DNA from: an uncultured bacterium
GTDB lineage: Bacteria > Planctomycetota > UBA8742 > UBA2392
Direction: 5' to 3'
Assembly (NCBI GenBank): GCA_938014885.1
Contig: CALLQI010000020.1
Span: 1-64,000, forward strand
Length of the DNA: 64,000 nucleotides
Shown: positions 31,390-39,472 of the stretch, in pieces
Position numbering within the stretch: position 1 is the stretch's first letter
How the letters are laid out: every line of letters begins with the position of its first letter
Notes under the pieces: generated by a model
What the model was told of the DNA's origin: nothing
The model's input: the letters and a program-made list of their open reading frames with translations, nothing else
Database searches by the model: none
Position numbers and translations under genes: made by a program

Positions 31390-33126
31390 ATGCGCTACCT
31401 GATTCCGGCCCTGCTGGCCCTGTGCGGCGTTTTGCACGCGCAGCCGGCTCAACCCACGATTATCTGGGACCCGAGCCCCAACTACAACTCGCGCAGCGGT
31501 ACCACGATCGACAGCATCGTGATCCACACCACCGAAGGCAGCTACAGCGGTGCCGTAAGCTGGCTGAAGAACCCCAGCAGCGGCGCCAGCGCGCACTACG
31601 TCATCAAAGAAAACGGCACCGAGATCAAACAGCTCGTGGCCGACAGCAACCGCGCCTGGCACGCCACCTACTACAACAGCCGCAGCATCGGCATTGAGTG
31701 CGCGGGCTTTGCCGGCCAGGCCAGCACCTGGACGCAGGGCATTCTGCCGGCGCTGTATGACCTGGTCGCGTGGCTGTGTTACACGCACGGGATTGCGGCC
31801 GTGCACCCGCCGGGGCAGGCGACCTCGCAGACTCAGCAGGACTTCAACAGTGTGGGCCTGGTCGGCCACTACCAGATTCAGCCCTGGAACCGCAGCGACC
31901 CGGGTGCCTACTTCGACTGGAACGCGCTGGTCACCGAAGTGAACGCGCGGCTGGGTGCGGGCACCAGCGACCGAATCGTCGACAACGTGGACCCCGGCTT
32001 CAGTGTGCTCAGCGGAAGCTGGAGCACCGGCACCAGCGCCGCCGGCAAGTACGGCGCGGATTACCGCTTCGCCAGCAGCAGCGCCGGAGTCTCGGCCGAA
32101 TGCGAGTGGCGGCCGACCCTGCCCGAAGGCGGAACCTACGCCGTGGAAGCATGGTACCCGGCAGGAACGAACCGCGCCGACAACGCGCCCTTCACGGTGT
32201 ACCACGCCAACGGCACCAACACCGTCAACGTGAACCAGCAGATCAACGGTGGCGGCTGGCATGTGCTGGGGACGTACTCGTTCTTCACCGGCAACAGCGG
32301 CTTCGTGCGGCTGGCGAACAATGCCAACCCCAGCGTTGTGCTGGCTGATGCGATTCGCTTCCGGCAGATCAGCGCCGCCCCGGCCGCCCCGGCGCCGACG
32401 GGCCTTGCCGCTACCGCGCTAAACAGCACCGACATCCAGTTCACCTGGAACTGGGCCAGCTTTGCGGACGGCTACTACGTGGACATTGCGGAAAGCGCAG
32501 CGGATTTGTCGGCGGCCACAGGCACCTTCCAGAACGCCAACGTGGGGCGCGTGAACAGTTTTGTATGGCAGGGTTTGACGCCGGGCACCACGTACTACTG
32601 GCGCGTGTGGGCCTACAACGTGGCCGGGGGCAACCACGGCTACCCGACGCCAACCAGCATCACGCTCGCGGCCGGGGCCACGCCGGGCATGCCGACGGGG
32701 CTGGTTGCGACCGTGCTCAGCGACACCAGCGTGCGCTTTGACTGGGTGGCAGGCAGCAGCACCGACGGCTTCTGGCTTGATATTGCCGAGAGTGCGTCGG
32801 ACCTGACAGCCGGCGTAGGCGCGCCCACGTTCCAGAACATCCAGCTAAGCGCGCTGACCACGACATACACATGGGTCGGCCTCGCACCGGGCGCGACGTA
32901 CTACTGGCGCGTGTTCGCGTACAACATCAACGGCGGCGTGCACGCCTACCCGACACCCGACAGCGTGATGCTCAGCGGCGGCGGCAGCAACCACAACCAC
33001 GGAAGCGATGGCGGCGGCGGTGGCGACGACGGCGGCTGCAGCAGTGGCAACGGCGGCGGCCGCTACTGGCTGATCCTGCCGGCATTGCTTGCGGCGCTGC
33101 TGTGGCGTCGCCGGGAGGCCGCATGA
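31390..33126 (+). CDS. Secreted N-acetylmuramoyl-L-alanine amidase with golvesin-type and FN3 domains
   Basis: The 578-residue protein has a signal peptide (residues 1-18), an Amidase_2 domain (about 38-185), a golvesin-type/xanthan-lyase-associated beta domain (190-330), two fibronectin III domains (338-430, 435-530), a His/Gly/Asp-rich linker and a C-terminal tag. Zinc ligands by position are His46 (V-I-H-T-T-E-G), His160 (V-G-H-Y-Q-I) and Asp170 (N-R-S-D-P-G). The enzyme should cut the amide bond between MurNAc and the peptide stem. The tag has Cys550 in G-C-S-S-G-N-G-G, a helix, then W-R-R-R-E-A-A. GGAGGG precedes the ATG. The next gene overlaps (ATGA). Confidence 0.88.
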   Translation: MRYLIPALLALCGVLHAQPAQPTIIWDPSPNYNSRSGTTIDSIVIHTTEGSYSGAVSWLKNPSSGASAHYVIKENGTEIKQLVADSNRAWHATYYNSRSIGIECAGFAGQASTWTQGILPALYDLVAWLCYTHGIAAVHPPGQATSQTQQDFNSVGLVGHYQIQPWNRSDPGAYFDWNALVTEVNARLGAGTSDRIVDNVDPGFSVLSGSWSTGTSAAGKYGADYRFASSSAGVSAECEWRPTLPEGGTYAVEAWYPAGTNRADNAPFTVYHANGTNTVNVNQQINGGGWHVLGTYSFFTGNSGFVRLANNANPSVVLADAIRFRQISAAPAAPAPTGLAATALNSTDIQFTWNWASFADGYYVDIAESAADLSAATGTFQNANVGRVNSFVWQGLTPGTTYYWRVWAYNVAGGNHGYPTPTSITLAAGATPGMPTGLVATVLSDTSVRFDWVAGSSTDGFWLDIAESASDLTAGVGAPTFQNIQLSALTTTYTWVGLAPGATYYWRVFAYNINGGVHAYPTPDSVMLSGGGSNHNHGSDGGGGGDDGGCSSGNGGGRYWLILPALLAALLWRRREAA

Positions 33127-35375
33127 TCCGGCTGATTGCAATGCTGGTGCTGCTCGCGACCCCGCTTGCGGCACAGGTCATTGTCGATAACGGTGCGGCC
33201 GGATACAGCGAGCCTTCGGGCACCTGGAGCGGCGGCACCAGCGCCACGGGCAAGTACGGTGCGGATTATCGCTTCGCCAGCACGGTCGGCACTGCGGGCC
33301 CGGCCACCGCGACGGCAGAATGGCGGCCGAACCTGAGTGCCGGTGATTACGAAGTCGCGACTTGGTACCCCAGCGGCAGCAACCGCGCCAACGACGCGCC
33401 GTTTCGCGTCACGCATGCCGGCGGCACCAGCACCGTGCGCATCAACCAGACACTCAACGGCGGCCAGTGGCGCGTGCTGGGCACGTTCACGTTCAGCGCG
33501 GGCACCGGCGGATTCGTGACGCTGGGAAACGACGCCGAAAGCGCCAAAGTCGTGCTGGCCGACGCCGTGCGCTTCACGCCCGTCACGTTTGCGGGCGACG
33601 AGTTCCGCGGCGTGTGGGTCAGCCGCTTCGAGTGGCCGAGCACGACTCCGGCCACGTGGAAGGCCAACCTCGACACAATCCTTGGCAACGCCAAGGCCGG
33701 CAACTTCAACACCGTGCTGCTGCAGATGCGCGGCACCACCGAGACCTTCTACCCCTCGCCGCATGAGCCGCTGGCGGCCGCCATCACGCTTGGGACCGGC
33801 GACGACCCGCTGCAATATGCGATCAATGCCGCGCACGCGCTTGGCCTTAAGCTGCACCTGTACTTCAACACGCACGTGTGCACGGCCTCGTTTGCGAGCA
33901 CGCACCAGAGCTGGCTGATCGCCGACAGCACCGGCACACCGATCTCGAGCACCGTGGATGGCTACTACTGGCTCGCACCCGGGCACCCGGAAGTGCAGGC
34001 ATACCTGCGCACGCAGATCATGCACGTGGTGAACAACTACCCGACGCTCGACGGCATTCACTTCGACCGCATCCGCATGCCTGAGCCCGACTACAGTCAT
34101 GACACCGTAAGCGAGGTCCGCCGCGCCGGCCGCGGCAACCCGGGCAGCCTTGGCTTCGGGCCGTGGACGGCCGACCAGATCACCCGCTTCCTGCGCGACG
34201 TGTACGCTGAAGTCCACAGCGTAAACCCGAACCTGCAACTCAGTGCGGCCCCGCTGGGGCTGTACCAGGCCGCGAGCTATCCGGGCTACAGCACCGGCTA
34301 TTACTACGGGCTGCCGCGCCACCAGGACGCCAAAGCCTGGCTTGCGGCCGGAGCGCTGGACTGGATCGCGCCGCAGGTCTACTGGCCCGACGACAACAGC
34401 AACCCGGACTTCAGCGAAATCCTGCCCGACTGGCTTGCCAGCGCATCCGGCCGGCACATTTACCCCGGCATGAGCGCAACGGGCGACGGCAACGCGAATG
34501 AGACGATTGCCGAGATCACGGCCTCACGCAATCTCGGTGCGCCGGGCACCGTGGTGTGGAGTTACGGGGCGGCCAACAGTTACGGATTCTGGAGTGCGCT
34601 GACGCAAACCAGCGCGCCTTACCAGCAGCCCGCAAACCCGCCTGACATGCCTTGGCTGAGCAACCCCGGCGACGCCATCGTATACGGCTTCGTGAGCAGC
34701 TTCGCCACCGGCCTGCCCGTGGCCGACGCCTGGATCAACGTGAACGGGCAGAGTTACACGGCCGTCAGCGCGCACGACGGCTTCTGGTGCTGGCTGAAAC
34801 TCGCGCCCGGCACGTACACCTTCAGCGCGGACGACCCGGGCGCGGGCAGCGCCAGCATCGTGGTAAGCAACCTGCAGGCGGGCGAAGTGCGGCGAGTGGA
34901 CATTGCGCTGGCGCCAGCGGGCACGGCCACGCGAATCGAAGTGCAGAACGCGCCCACAGGCAACGTAAAGCCCGGCGACGATTTCGCGGTAACGGTCAGG
35001 ATCACCGACGCCTTCGGCACGCTGGTAACGGCGGGAGCGTACACCGTGAACGTGGCGCATAACGGAAGCGGAACCCTGACCGGAAGCGGGTCGCAAACCA
35101 CAGGCGGAGGCTACGCCACGTTCACACTGCAATACGATTTGGCGCAAGCAATCACGCTGACGTTCACCGACGCGGCCGGAACCCTGACCCAGACCAGCGT
35201 GCCGGTCACGATAGCCAGCGCATCCAAGAAATCCGGCGGAGGCGAAGACGGAGGCGGATGCAGCCTGGGCACCGGAGGCCCATCCCTGGCGCTGATAGCG
35301 CTGGCCCTGTTCGCGAGGCGAAGAAGGAAGCAGGTTGTAGGGCGAACAAAGCAGGTTGTAGGGGTTAGGTTGTAG
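33123..35375 (+). CDS. Secreted GHL10-type glycoside hydrolase-like protein with golvesin-type domain and C-terminal tag
   Basis: The 750-residue protein begins at the ATG overlapping the amidase stop. After a signal peptide (ends L-A-A-Q), residues 20-155 repeat the golvesin-type domain of the amidase (shared G-K-Y-G-A-D-Y-R-F-A-S and V-V-L-A-D-A). Residues 160-500 are a GHL10/DUF187 TIM barrel: F-R-G-V-W-V-S near 161, D-G-I-H-F-D-R-I-R at 310-318, and W-I-A-P-Q-V-Y-W. Two Ig-like domains follow. The tag has Cys713 in G-C-S-L-G-T-G-G, a short helix and R-R-R-R-K. After it, fourteen extra residues (Q-V-V-G-R-T-K-Q-V-V-G-V-R-L) come from the period-7 repeat. Substrate is probably peptidoglycan or another envelope glycan. 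Confidence 0.85.
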   Translation: MIRLIAMLVLLATPLAAQVIVDNGAAGYSEPSGTWSGGTSATGKYGADYRFASTVGTAGPATATAEWRPNLSAGDYEVATWYPSGSNRANDAPFRVTHAGGTSTVRINQTLNGGQWRVLGTFTFSAGTGGFVTLGNDAESAKVVLADAVRFTPVTFAGDEFRGVWVSRFEWPSTTPATWKANLDTILGNAKAGNFNTVLLQMRGTTETFYPSPHEPLAAAITLGTGDDPLQYAINAAHALGLKLHLYFNTHVCTASFASTHQSWLIADSTGTPISSTVDGYYWLAPGHPEVQAYLRTQIMHVVNNYPTLDGIHFDRIRMPEPDYSHDTVSEVRRAGRGNPGSLGFGPWTADQITRFLRDVYAEVHSVNPNLQLSAAPLGLYQAASYPGYSTGYYYGLPRHQDAKAWLAAGALDWIAPQVYWPDDNSNPDFSEILPDWLASASGRHIYPGMSATGDGNANETIAEITASRNLGAPGTVVWSYGAANSYGFWSALTQTSAPYQQPANPPDMPWLSNPGDAIVYGFVSSFATGLPVADAWINVNGQSYTAVSAHDGFWCWLKLAPGTYTFSADDPGAGSASIVVSNLQAGEVRRVDIALAPAGTATRIEVQNAPTGNVKPGDDFAVTVRITDAFGTLVTAGAYTVNVAHNGSGTLTGSGSQTTGGGYATFTLQYDLAQAITLTFTDAAGTLTQTSVPVTIASASKKSGGGEDGGGCSLGTGGPSLALIALALFARRRRKQVVGRTKQVVGVRL

Positions 35376-35388
35376 GTTGTGGGCTGTC
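35331..35388. repeat. Period-7 repeat overlapping a gene 3' end
   Basis: Copies of AGGTTGT and AGGGGTT run in register and include the last codons and stop of the gene at 33123. The family matches the reverse complement of 22854-22896. Confidence 0.85.
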
Positions 35389-35402
35389 AGAGTTCCGTTT
35401 TT

Positions 35403-35458
35403 CCCCAAGCCCCAAGCCCCAAGCCCCAAGCCCCAAGCCCCAGACCCCAGACCCCAGA
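35403..35458. repeat. Eight exact-register heptads CCCCAAG/CCCCAGA
   Basis: Five CCCCAAG units are followed by three CCCCAGA units with no gaps, 9 bp before the stop of the leftward amidohydrolase gene. The minus strand reads (CTTGGGG)n, with eight runs of four G, so it could form a G-quadruplex. Confidence 0.95.
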
Positions 35459-35466
35459 CACCGCGC

Positions 35467-36627
35467 CTACGTCACCAGCTTGGCCATCACGGCTACTCCG
35501 ATTGCCATGCAGCTTTCGTCTACGTTGAAGCGGGCCGAGTGCAGCGGGTTGGTGATGCCTTTGGCTTTGTTGCCGCTTCCGATCAGGAAGAACGCGCCGG
35601 GTTTCTTCTGCAGGTAGTACGCAAAGTCTTCGCCCCAGGTTTGCTTTTCGTAGCTGCTGTCTACGCTGTCGGCTCCTACTACTTCCGCTGCCGCCTTGGC
35701 CACTGCTTCCGCGCCTGAGGCGTGGTTTACGATGCTGTCGTAGCCCCGCAGATACTTGTACTCGTGCTTGAGCCCGTGGGCATTGGCGACGGCCTCCACC
35801 ATCCGGCCCATTTCGGCGATGATGCGTGCGCGCACTGGCTCTTCGTACGTGCGCACGGTACCGACCAGCTCGGCCTCGTCGGGGATGATGTTGTGGGTCG
35901 TGCCGGCCTTGACCTTGGTTACGCTGACCACGGCCTGCTCGAACGGGGCCACGCGCCTCGCCACCAATGTTTGCAGCATGCCAACAAGCTCGCATGCCGC
36001 CGGAATCGGGTCGAGTGAATCCTGTGGCCGGCTTGCGTGGCCTCCGCGGCCGATGATGCGAATCTCGAAAATGTCGGCGGCCGCCGTCATCGGCCCGGTG
36101 CAGGTGGCGACTTTGCCGACTTCGAGCGTGGGGATGTTGTGCAGGCCGTAGATTTCATCGACGCCGTCAAGGCATCCGTACTCGATCATGCCCGGCGCGC
36201 CGCCCGGTGGCAGCTCTTCGCAAGGCTGGAACAGCAGCCGCACGTTGCGCTTGAGTTTGTCGCGCATGCCAAGCAGCACGCGCGCGGTGCCCAGCAGCAC
36301 GGTCATGTGGGTGTCGTGGCCGCACATGTGGGCGACGCCGTCGTGCTTGCTGCGGTAGGGGATGTCGTTGAGTTCCTGGATTGGCAGCGCGTCCATGTCG
36401 GCGCGCAATGCCACGCGGCCTTTGGCGTTGGGGCCGTCGATGTCGCAGATGAAGCCTTCGCCCCAGAGTTTGCGGGGCTTGAGGCCGAGCCTTTCGAGTT
36501 CGCTGAAGCAATGGGCGCTGGTCTTGAACTCGTACAACGAAAGCTCAGGCAGCATGTGCAGCGTGCGGCGCTGGGTGCTGAGCCAGTCGTCAAGTTTGCG
36601 GGCTTCGGTCAGGAGCGCATGTGTCAT
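35467..36627 (-). CDS. M20 family amidohydrolase (N-acyl-amino-acid hydrolase type)
   Basis: This 386-residue enzyme of the M20D group (hippurate hydrolase, IAA-amino-acid hydrolase, N-acetyl-diaminopimelate deacetylase) hydrolyses N-acyl amino acids. Metal-binding residues are visible: Cys102, His104 and His107 in M-C-G-H-D-T-H-M, Glu137/Glu138 in F-Q-P-C-E-E-L, and a later L-H-N-I-P. The dimerisation domain starts at G-R-G-G-H-A-S-R-P. I chose ATG 36627 since AAAGG lies about 8 nt upstream; ATG 36660 would add 11 residues. A role in lysine or peptidoglycan metabolism with lysA is possible but not shown. It is divergent from the T6SS cluster. Confidence 0.87.
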   Translation of the reverse strand: MTHALLTEARKLDDWLSTQRRTLHMLPELSLYEFKTSAHCFSELERLGLKPRKLWGEGFICDIDGPNAKGRVALRADMDALPIQELNDIPYRSKHDGVAHMCGHDTHMTVLLGTARVLLGMRDKLKRNVRLLFQPCEELPPGGAPGMIEYGCLDGVDEIYGLHNIPTLEVGKVATCTGPMTAAADIFEIRIIGRGGHASRPQDSLDPIPAACELVGMLQTLVARRVAPFEQAVVSVTKVKAGTTHNIIPDEAELVGTVRTYEEPVRARIIAEMGRMVEAVANAHGLKHEYKYLRGYDSIVNHASGAEAVAKAAAEVVGADSVDSSYEKQTWGEDFAYYLQKKPGAFFLIGSGNKAKGITNPLHSARFNVDESCMAIGVAVMAKLVT

Positions 36628-36909
36628 CGGAACGCCTTTCAAGTGGGAAGGCCATTGCAATGCAGCGGGGGTACATACGCAAGGGATGAATTGCGCACGG
36701 CAAGGAACCCGCGCAATCGGCGTCTCGCCGATCAGGCCCCACGTGCTGGGCGCCCGCGGCGATGCACGGCCGACGTCCCCCGTGTGAAACCGTGTGCACC
36801 CGTGGTTTCTCTGTCTTCGCTTCGCGCCTGACTGCCCTAAGGCAGGCGCAGTTGTTGTTCTTCGTGGCGCTTCATGGCGCTACGTGAGTCCGACCTGCGG
36901 CGCTGTTCC

Positions 36910-36940
36910 TTGACGCATCGCGCTTTCAAGCCACCATGAT
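36910..36940 (+). promoter_or_regulatory. Candidate promoter of the T6SS cluster
   Basis: TTGACG (36910-36915) and CATGAT (36935-36940) with a 19-bp spacer precede the first FHA gene by about 20 bp. The spacing is a little long. The rest of the 333-bp divergent spacer 36628-36960 contains fragments of repeat-like sequence (CTTCGTGGCGCTTCATGGCG) but no gene. Confidence 0.3.
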
Positions 36941-36960
36941 TGGGTCCCTGAGGACGCATC

Positions 36961-38046
36961 ATGCCGATTCGCCTGGTGGTTCGTGTCCCGCGCGGGGCAA
37001 CCACCGAAGTAACCGAGCACACCTTCACCCGCGGCAAGATCGTGGTCGGGCGTTCGCCTGACTGTGACCTCGTGCTGCCGGGCGACGAAATCCGCGTCTC
37101 GCGTCAGCATGTCCGCGTCGAGCGGCGTGAGGCCGGGTACCTGCTGGTCGATCTCGGCAGCCGCAACGGCACATTGCTCAATGACAAGCTGGTTGAGCCC
37201 AACTCGACCACCCCGCTGAACGAGACCGATATCGTCAAGATGGGTAACATCGAGATGGTGGTGGCCGCGGTCACGCTCGACAACGGCACCAGCGCGCGTC
37301 AGGCGGCCGTGCGCATCAGCCGGGAAACCGACGCGGTCAAGGCCAGCCCGCTGGGCGACGCGGCGCTTGCCGCGCTGCAGGGCGTGTCGCGCTACTTCCT
37401 GAAGACCGACGACTTTCATACGCCACAGCAGATTGAACGCTTCGGCGAAATGATCCGCATCAGCCTCGACACCTTGATGGAAGGCCTGTTCACGGTGCTG
37501 TCGGCGCGCAAGGAATTTGAAGGCGAGTTTGACGCCAGCGTGACCATGGCATTCCAGCGCGAGGCCAACCCGCTGAAGCAGGTGCAGCAGCTTGAGAACT
37601 TCAAGATGATGCCCCTGAACTGGAAGTCCGACGCAACACTCGGCGACATCCAGGACAACCTTGCCCGCGCCACCAAAGACATCGCCCAGCACCAGATGGG
37701 CGTGCTGGCCGGCATGCAGCAGGTGCTGGACGCGATCATCAAGCGGCTGGATCCGGGCGAAATCGAACGCGCCGCCATGGCCAAAGCCGGCTTGCTCGCG
37801 CGCATGAGCAAAGCTAAGGCCGCCTGGCATGAGTACCTCGAGACCTACAGCCAGTTCCTGGCCGAAAGCAGCAAGCTGTTCAACGAGATGGTGTTCCCCA
37901 ACTTGCAGAAGGGCTACCTGCTGTCGCACAAGGAACGCACCAAGGTAATCAAGAACGCCGCCGAGTTCGCCAAGAAGGCCGAAGAACGCGCCCAGGCCGC
38001 CATGCAAAGCGCCGCCGACCTGCGCGCCAGCGACCCCGAAGCCTGA
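36961..38046 (+). CDS. tagH: T6SS FHA-domain protein (TagH type), canonical copy
   Basis: The 361-residue protein has an N-terminal FHA domain with intact phosphothreonine-binding residues: Gly30-Arg31 (V-G-R-S-P-D-C-D), Ser47-Arg48-x-His50 (V-S-R-Q-H) and Asn69-Gly70 (S-R-N-G-T). The C-terminal 230 residues match the VI_FHA C-terminal domain, with D-T-L-M-E-G-L-F-T-V-L-S-A-R and the short N-P-L-K signature. FHA proteins of this type take part in threonine-phosphorylation control of T6SS assembly. The C-terminal tail is Ala/Glu-rich and helical. It opens the T6SS cluster; two paralogues with weaker FHA domains follow. Confidence 0.88.
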   Translation: MPIRLVVRVPRGATTEVTEHTFTRGKIVVGRSPDCDLVLPGDEIRVSRQHVRVERREAGYLLVDLGSRNGTLLNDKLVEPNSTTPLNETDIVKMGNIEMVVAAVTLDNGTSARQAAVRISRETDAVKASPLGDAALAALQGVSRYFLKTDDFHTPQQIERFGEMIRISLDTLMEGLFTVLSARKEFEGEFDASVTMAFQREANPLKQVQQLENFKMMPLNWKSDATLGDIQDNLARATKDIAQHQMGVLAGMQQVLDAIIKRLDPGEIERAAMAKAGLLARMSKAKAAWHEYLETYSQFLAESSKLFNEMVFPNLQKGYLLSHKERTKVIKNAAEFAKKAEERAQAAMQSAADLRASDPEA

Positions 38047-38093
38047 TTTCGCGGCCGCCTTGACGCCCCTTTGCCCCGGGGGATACTGGCCAC

Positions 38094-39038
38094 ATGGCGC
38101 TCAAGATTGTAGTCTCTCGCGGCGAGCAACCCATTTCCGAGCACATCTTCGGCAAGGAAGCCCGTGCGCGCGGTGTTGCCGTGGGCTCTGCCGACGACAA
38201 CGACATCTGCCTCGAAGGCCTGCCGCCGCACCACGGCAAAGTCGAGAAAAGCGCCAAGGGCTACCAGTACCGCGACGTGGGCTCAGGCACCGGCTTCACC
38301 AGCCAGGAAGGCAAGTACGCCACCGGCGCAACCTGTCAGGTTACTGAGGGCACGAAACTTTCGGTCGGCGACTTCACGCTGCTGTTCACCCGTGGTGAGG
38401 CCGCACCGCGCAGCAAGTCGTCGGCCACGGCGATCATTGACCTTGCCTCGCGCGGCGGGTTGCCGGGGACGGCGCTGAAGGCGATGTCCGAGCTTTCGAC
38501 GCACTTCCTGGGCGAAGGTACGTTTGAAAACGACGCCGAACTGAAGCGCTTCCAAGAGTTGCTGCGCCTGACGCTGGAAGTCGCGATGGAGTGGATGGGT
38601 CGCGTGCTGAAAGGTCGCGAAGAGTTCAAAGACCAGTTCAGCGCGCCGCTGACGCAGCTCTTCGCGCGCAGCTTGAACCCATTAAAGAAGGGCACCGACA
38701 TCACGCACATCGCCAACTTCCTGCTGGATTGGCGCGAAGAACGCGAACTTGAGGGCATCCGTGGCAGCCTGCAGCACGCTTTCATGGACATGGCCAAGCA
38801 CCAGATGGGGCTGCTGGCCGGGGTGCAGAATTTCATCAGCGAGCTGCAACAGAAGCTCGACCCGGTAAAGATCGAGAAAGAAGCCGGCGGCGGCCTGTTT
38901 GGCAATAAGAAGGCTTGGGAGCGTTATACGCAGCTATACGGCGAGACGTTCGCCGAAAGCGGCAAGCTCTTCAACGAGCTGATCTACCCAAGCATCCGCA
39001 AAGGCTACATCTTCAGCCACGACGAACTTGCGCCTTAG
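38094..39038 (+). CDS. T6SS FHA-like protein, paralogue 2 (degenerate FHA)
   Basis: The 314-residue protein has the same plan as the gene before it. In the FHA-like part (1-105) the Arg of the G-R motif is replaced (Gly31-Ser32), the S-R-x-H is reduced to P-P-H-H (His46/His47), and the Asn-Gly loop is S-G-T-G-F. It probably does not bind phosphothreonine in the usual way. The C-terminal domain keeps the VI_FHA signatures (E-W-M-G-R-V-L-K-G-R-E-E-F-K and N-P-L-K-K). A late block G-G-G-L-F-G-N-K-K-A-W-E recurs in paralogue 3. It may be a structural subunit that pairs with the canonical copy. Confidence 0.8.
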   Translation: MALKIVVSRGEQPISEHIFGKEARARGVAVGSADDNDICLEGLPPHHGKVEKSAKGYQYRDVGSGTGFTSQEGKYATGATCQVTEGTKLSVGDFTLLFTRGEAAPRSKSSATAIIDLASRGGLPGTALKAMSELSTHFLGEGTFENDAELKRFQELLRLTLEVAMEWMGRVLKGREEFKDQFSAPLTQLFARSLNPLKKGTDITHIANFLLDWREERELEGIRGSLQHAFMDMAKHQMGLLAGVQNFISELQQKLDPVKIEKEAGGGLFGNKKAWERYTQLYGETFAESGKLFNELIYPSIRKGYIFSHDELAP

Positions 39039-39041
39039 TTC

Positions 39042-39170
39042 GGGGCTCGGTGCTCCGTGCTCGGTGTCCTGTGCCCGGTGTTCGGCGCCCGGCGCCCGGG
39101 ATGCCCGACCCTTTGTGCCCGTGGTGCTGGGCACTGTGCACCGAGCACTGTGCACTGAGCACCGCACCCG
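39042..39170. repeat. Period-7 repeat (CGGTGCT family)
   Basis: Heptads such as CGGTGCT CCGTGCT CGGTGTC CTGTGCC CGGTGTT CGGCGCC CGGCGCC start right after the stop at 39038. An inverted part follows (GCACTGTGCACCGAGCACTG). It is the first repeat in the 434-bp spacer 39039-39472. Confidence 0.85.
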
Positions 39171-39177
39171 ATGCCTT

Positions 39178-39297
39178 TCCGGCCTGTAAGGCCGGTTCAC
39201 GAAGGCAGGGTGAGCGACCCCCTCGGGGTCGGGATCTTAGGCGTTGGGCGGTCCTAGGCCTGCGGCCTGGGCTAGTAGAGACGGCCCGTTGGGCCTG
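39178..39297 (+). repeat. Multi-hairpin dispersed element, copy 2
   Basis: This has the same ordered chain as 13287-13410: CCGGCC-TGTAA-GGCCGG, GAGCGACCCCCTCGGGGTCG, CTAGGCC-TGC-GGCCTGG, CTAGTAGAGA and CGGCCCGTTGGGCCTG. Loop and stem bases differ from copy 1 while pairing is kept. It is embedded between two period-7 arrays. Confidence 0.75.
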
Positions 39298-39319
39298 CCG
39301 GCAAGGCCACGACGAGTTG

Positions 39320-39361
39320 GCACTGAGCACCGAGCACCGGGCACTGAGCACCGAGCACCGC
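39320..39361. repeat. Period-7 repeat (GCACTGA/GCACCGA)
   Basis: Six heptads, GCACTGA GCACCGA GCACCGG GCACTGA GCACCGA GCACCGC, form a higher-order 21-bp repeat. It is inverted relative to the start of 39042-39170. The stretch after it, to the start at 39473, has no gene. Confidence 0.9.
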
Positions 39362-39472
39362 GTCCGCACAATCTTAATCGTTGTGCGTCCTGTGCTTGCG
39401 CTCAGCCTGTGCTTGACGCGCCCTGCCCGCGCTCCCAAACTGCCTGCCCGATTCTGGGCTGAGGCGCAGCGG

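Noticed and set aside
35331..39361. Period-7 arrays as possible CRISPR arrays
   Set aside because: Units are 7 bp and adjacent with no spacers, and no cas genes are in the window.
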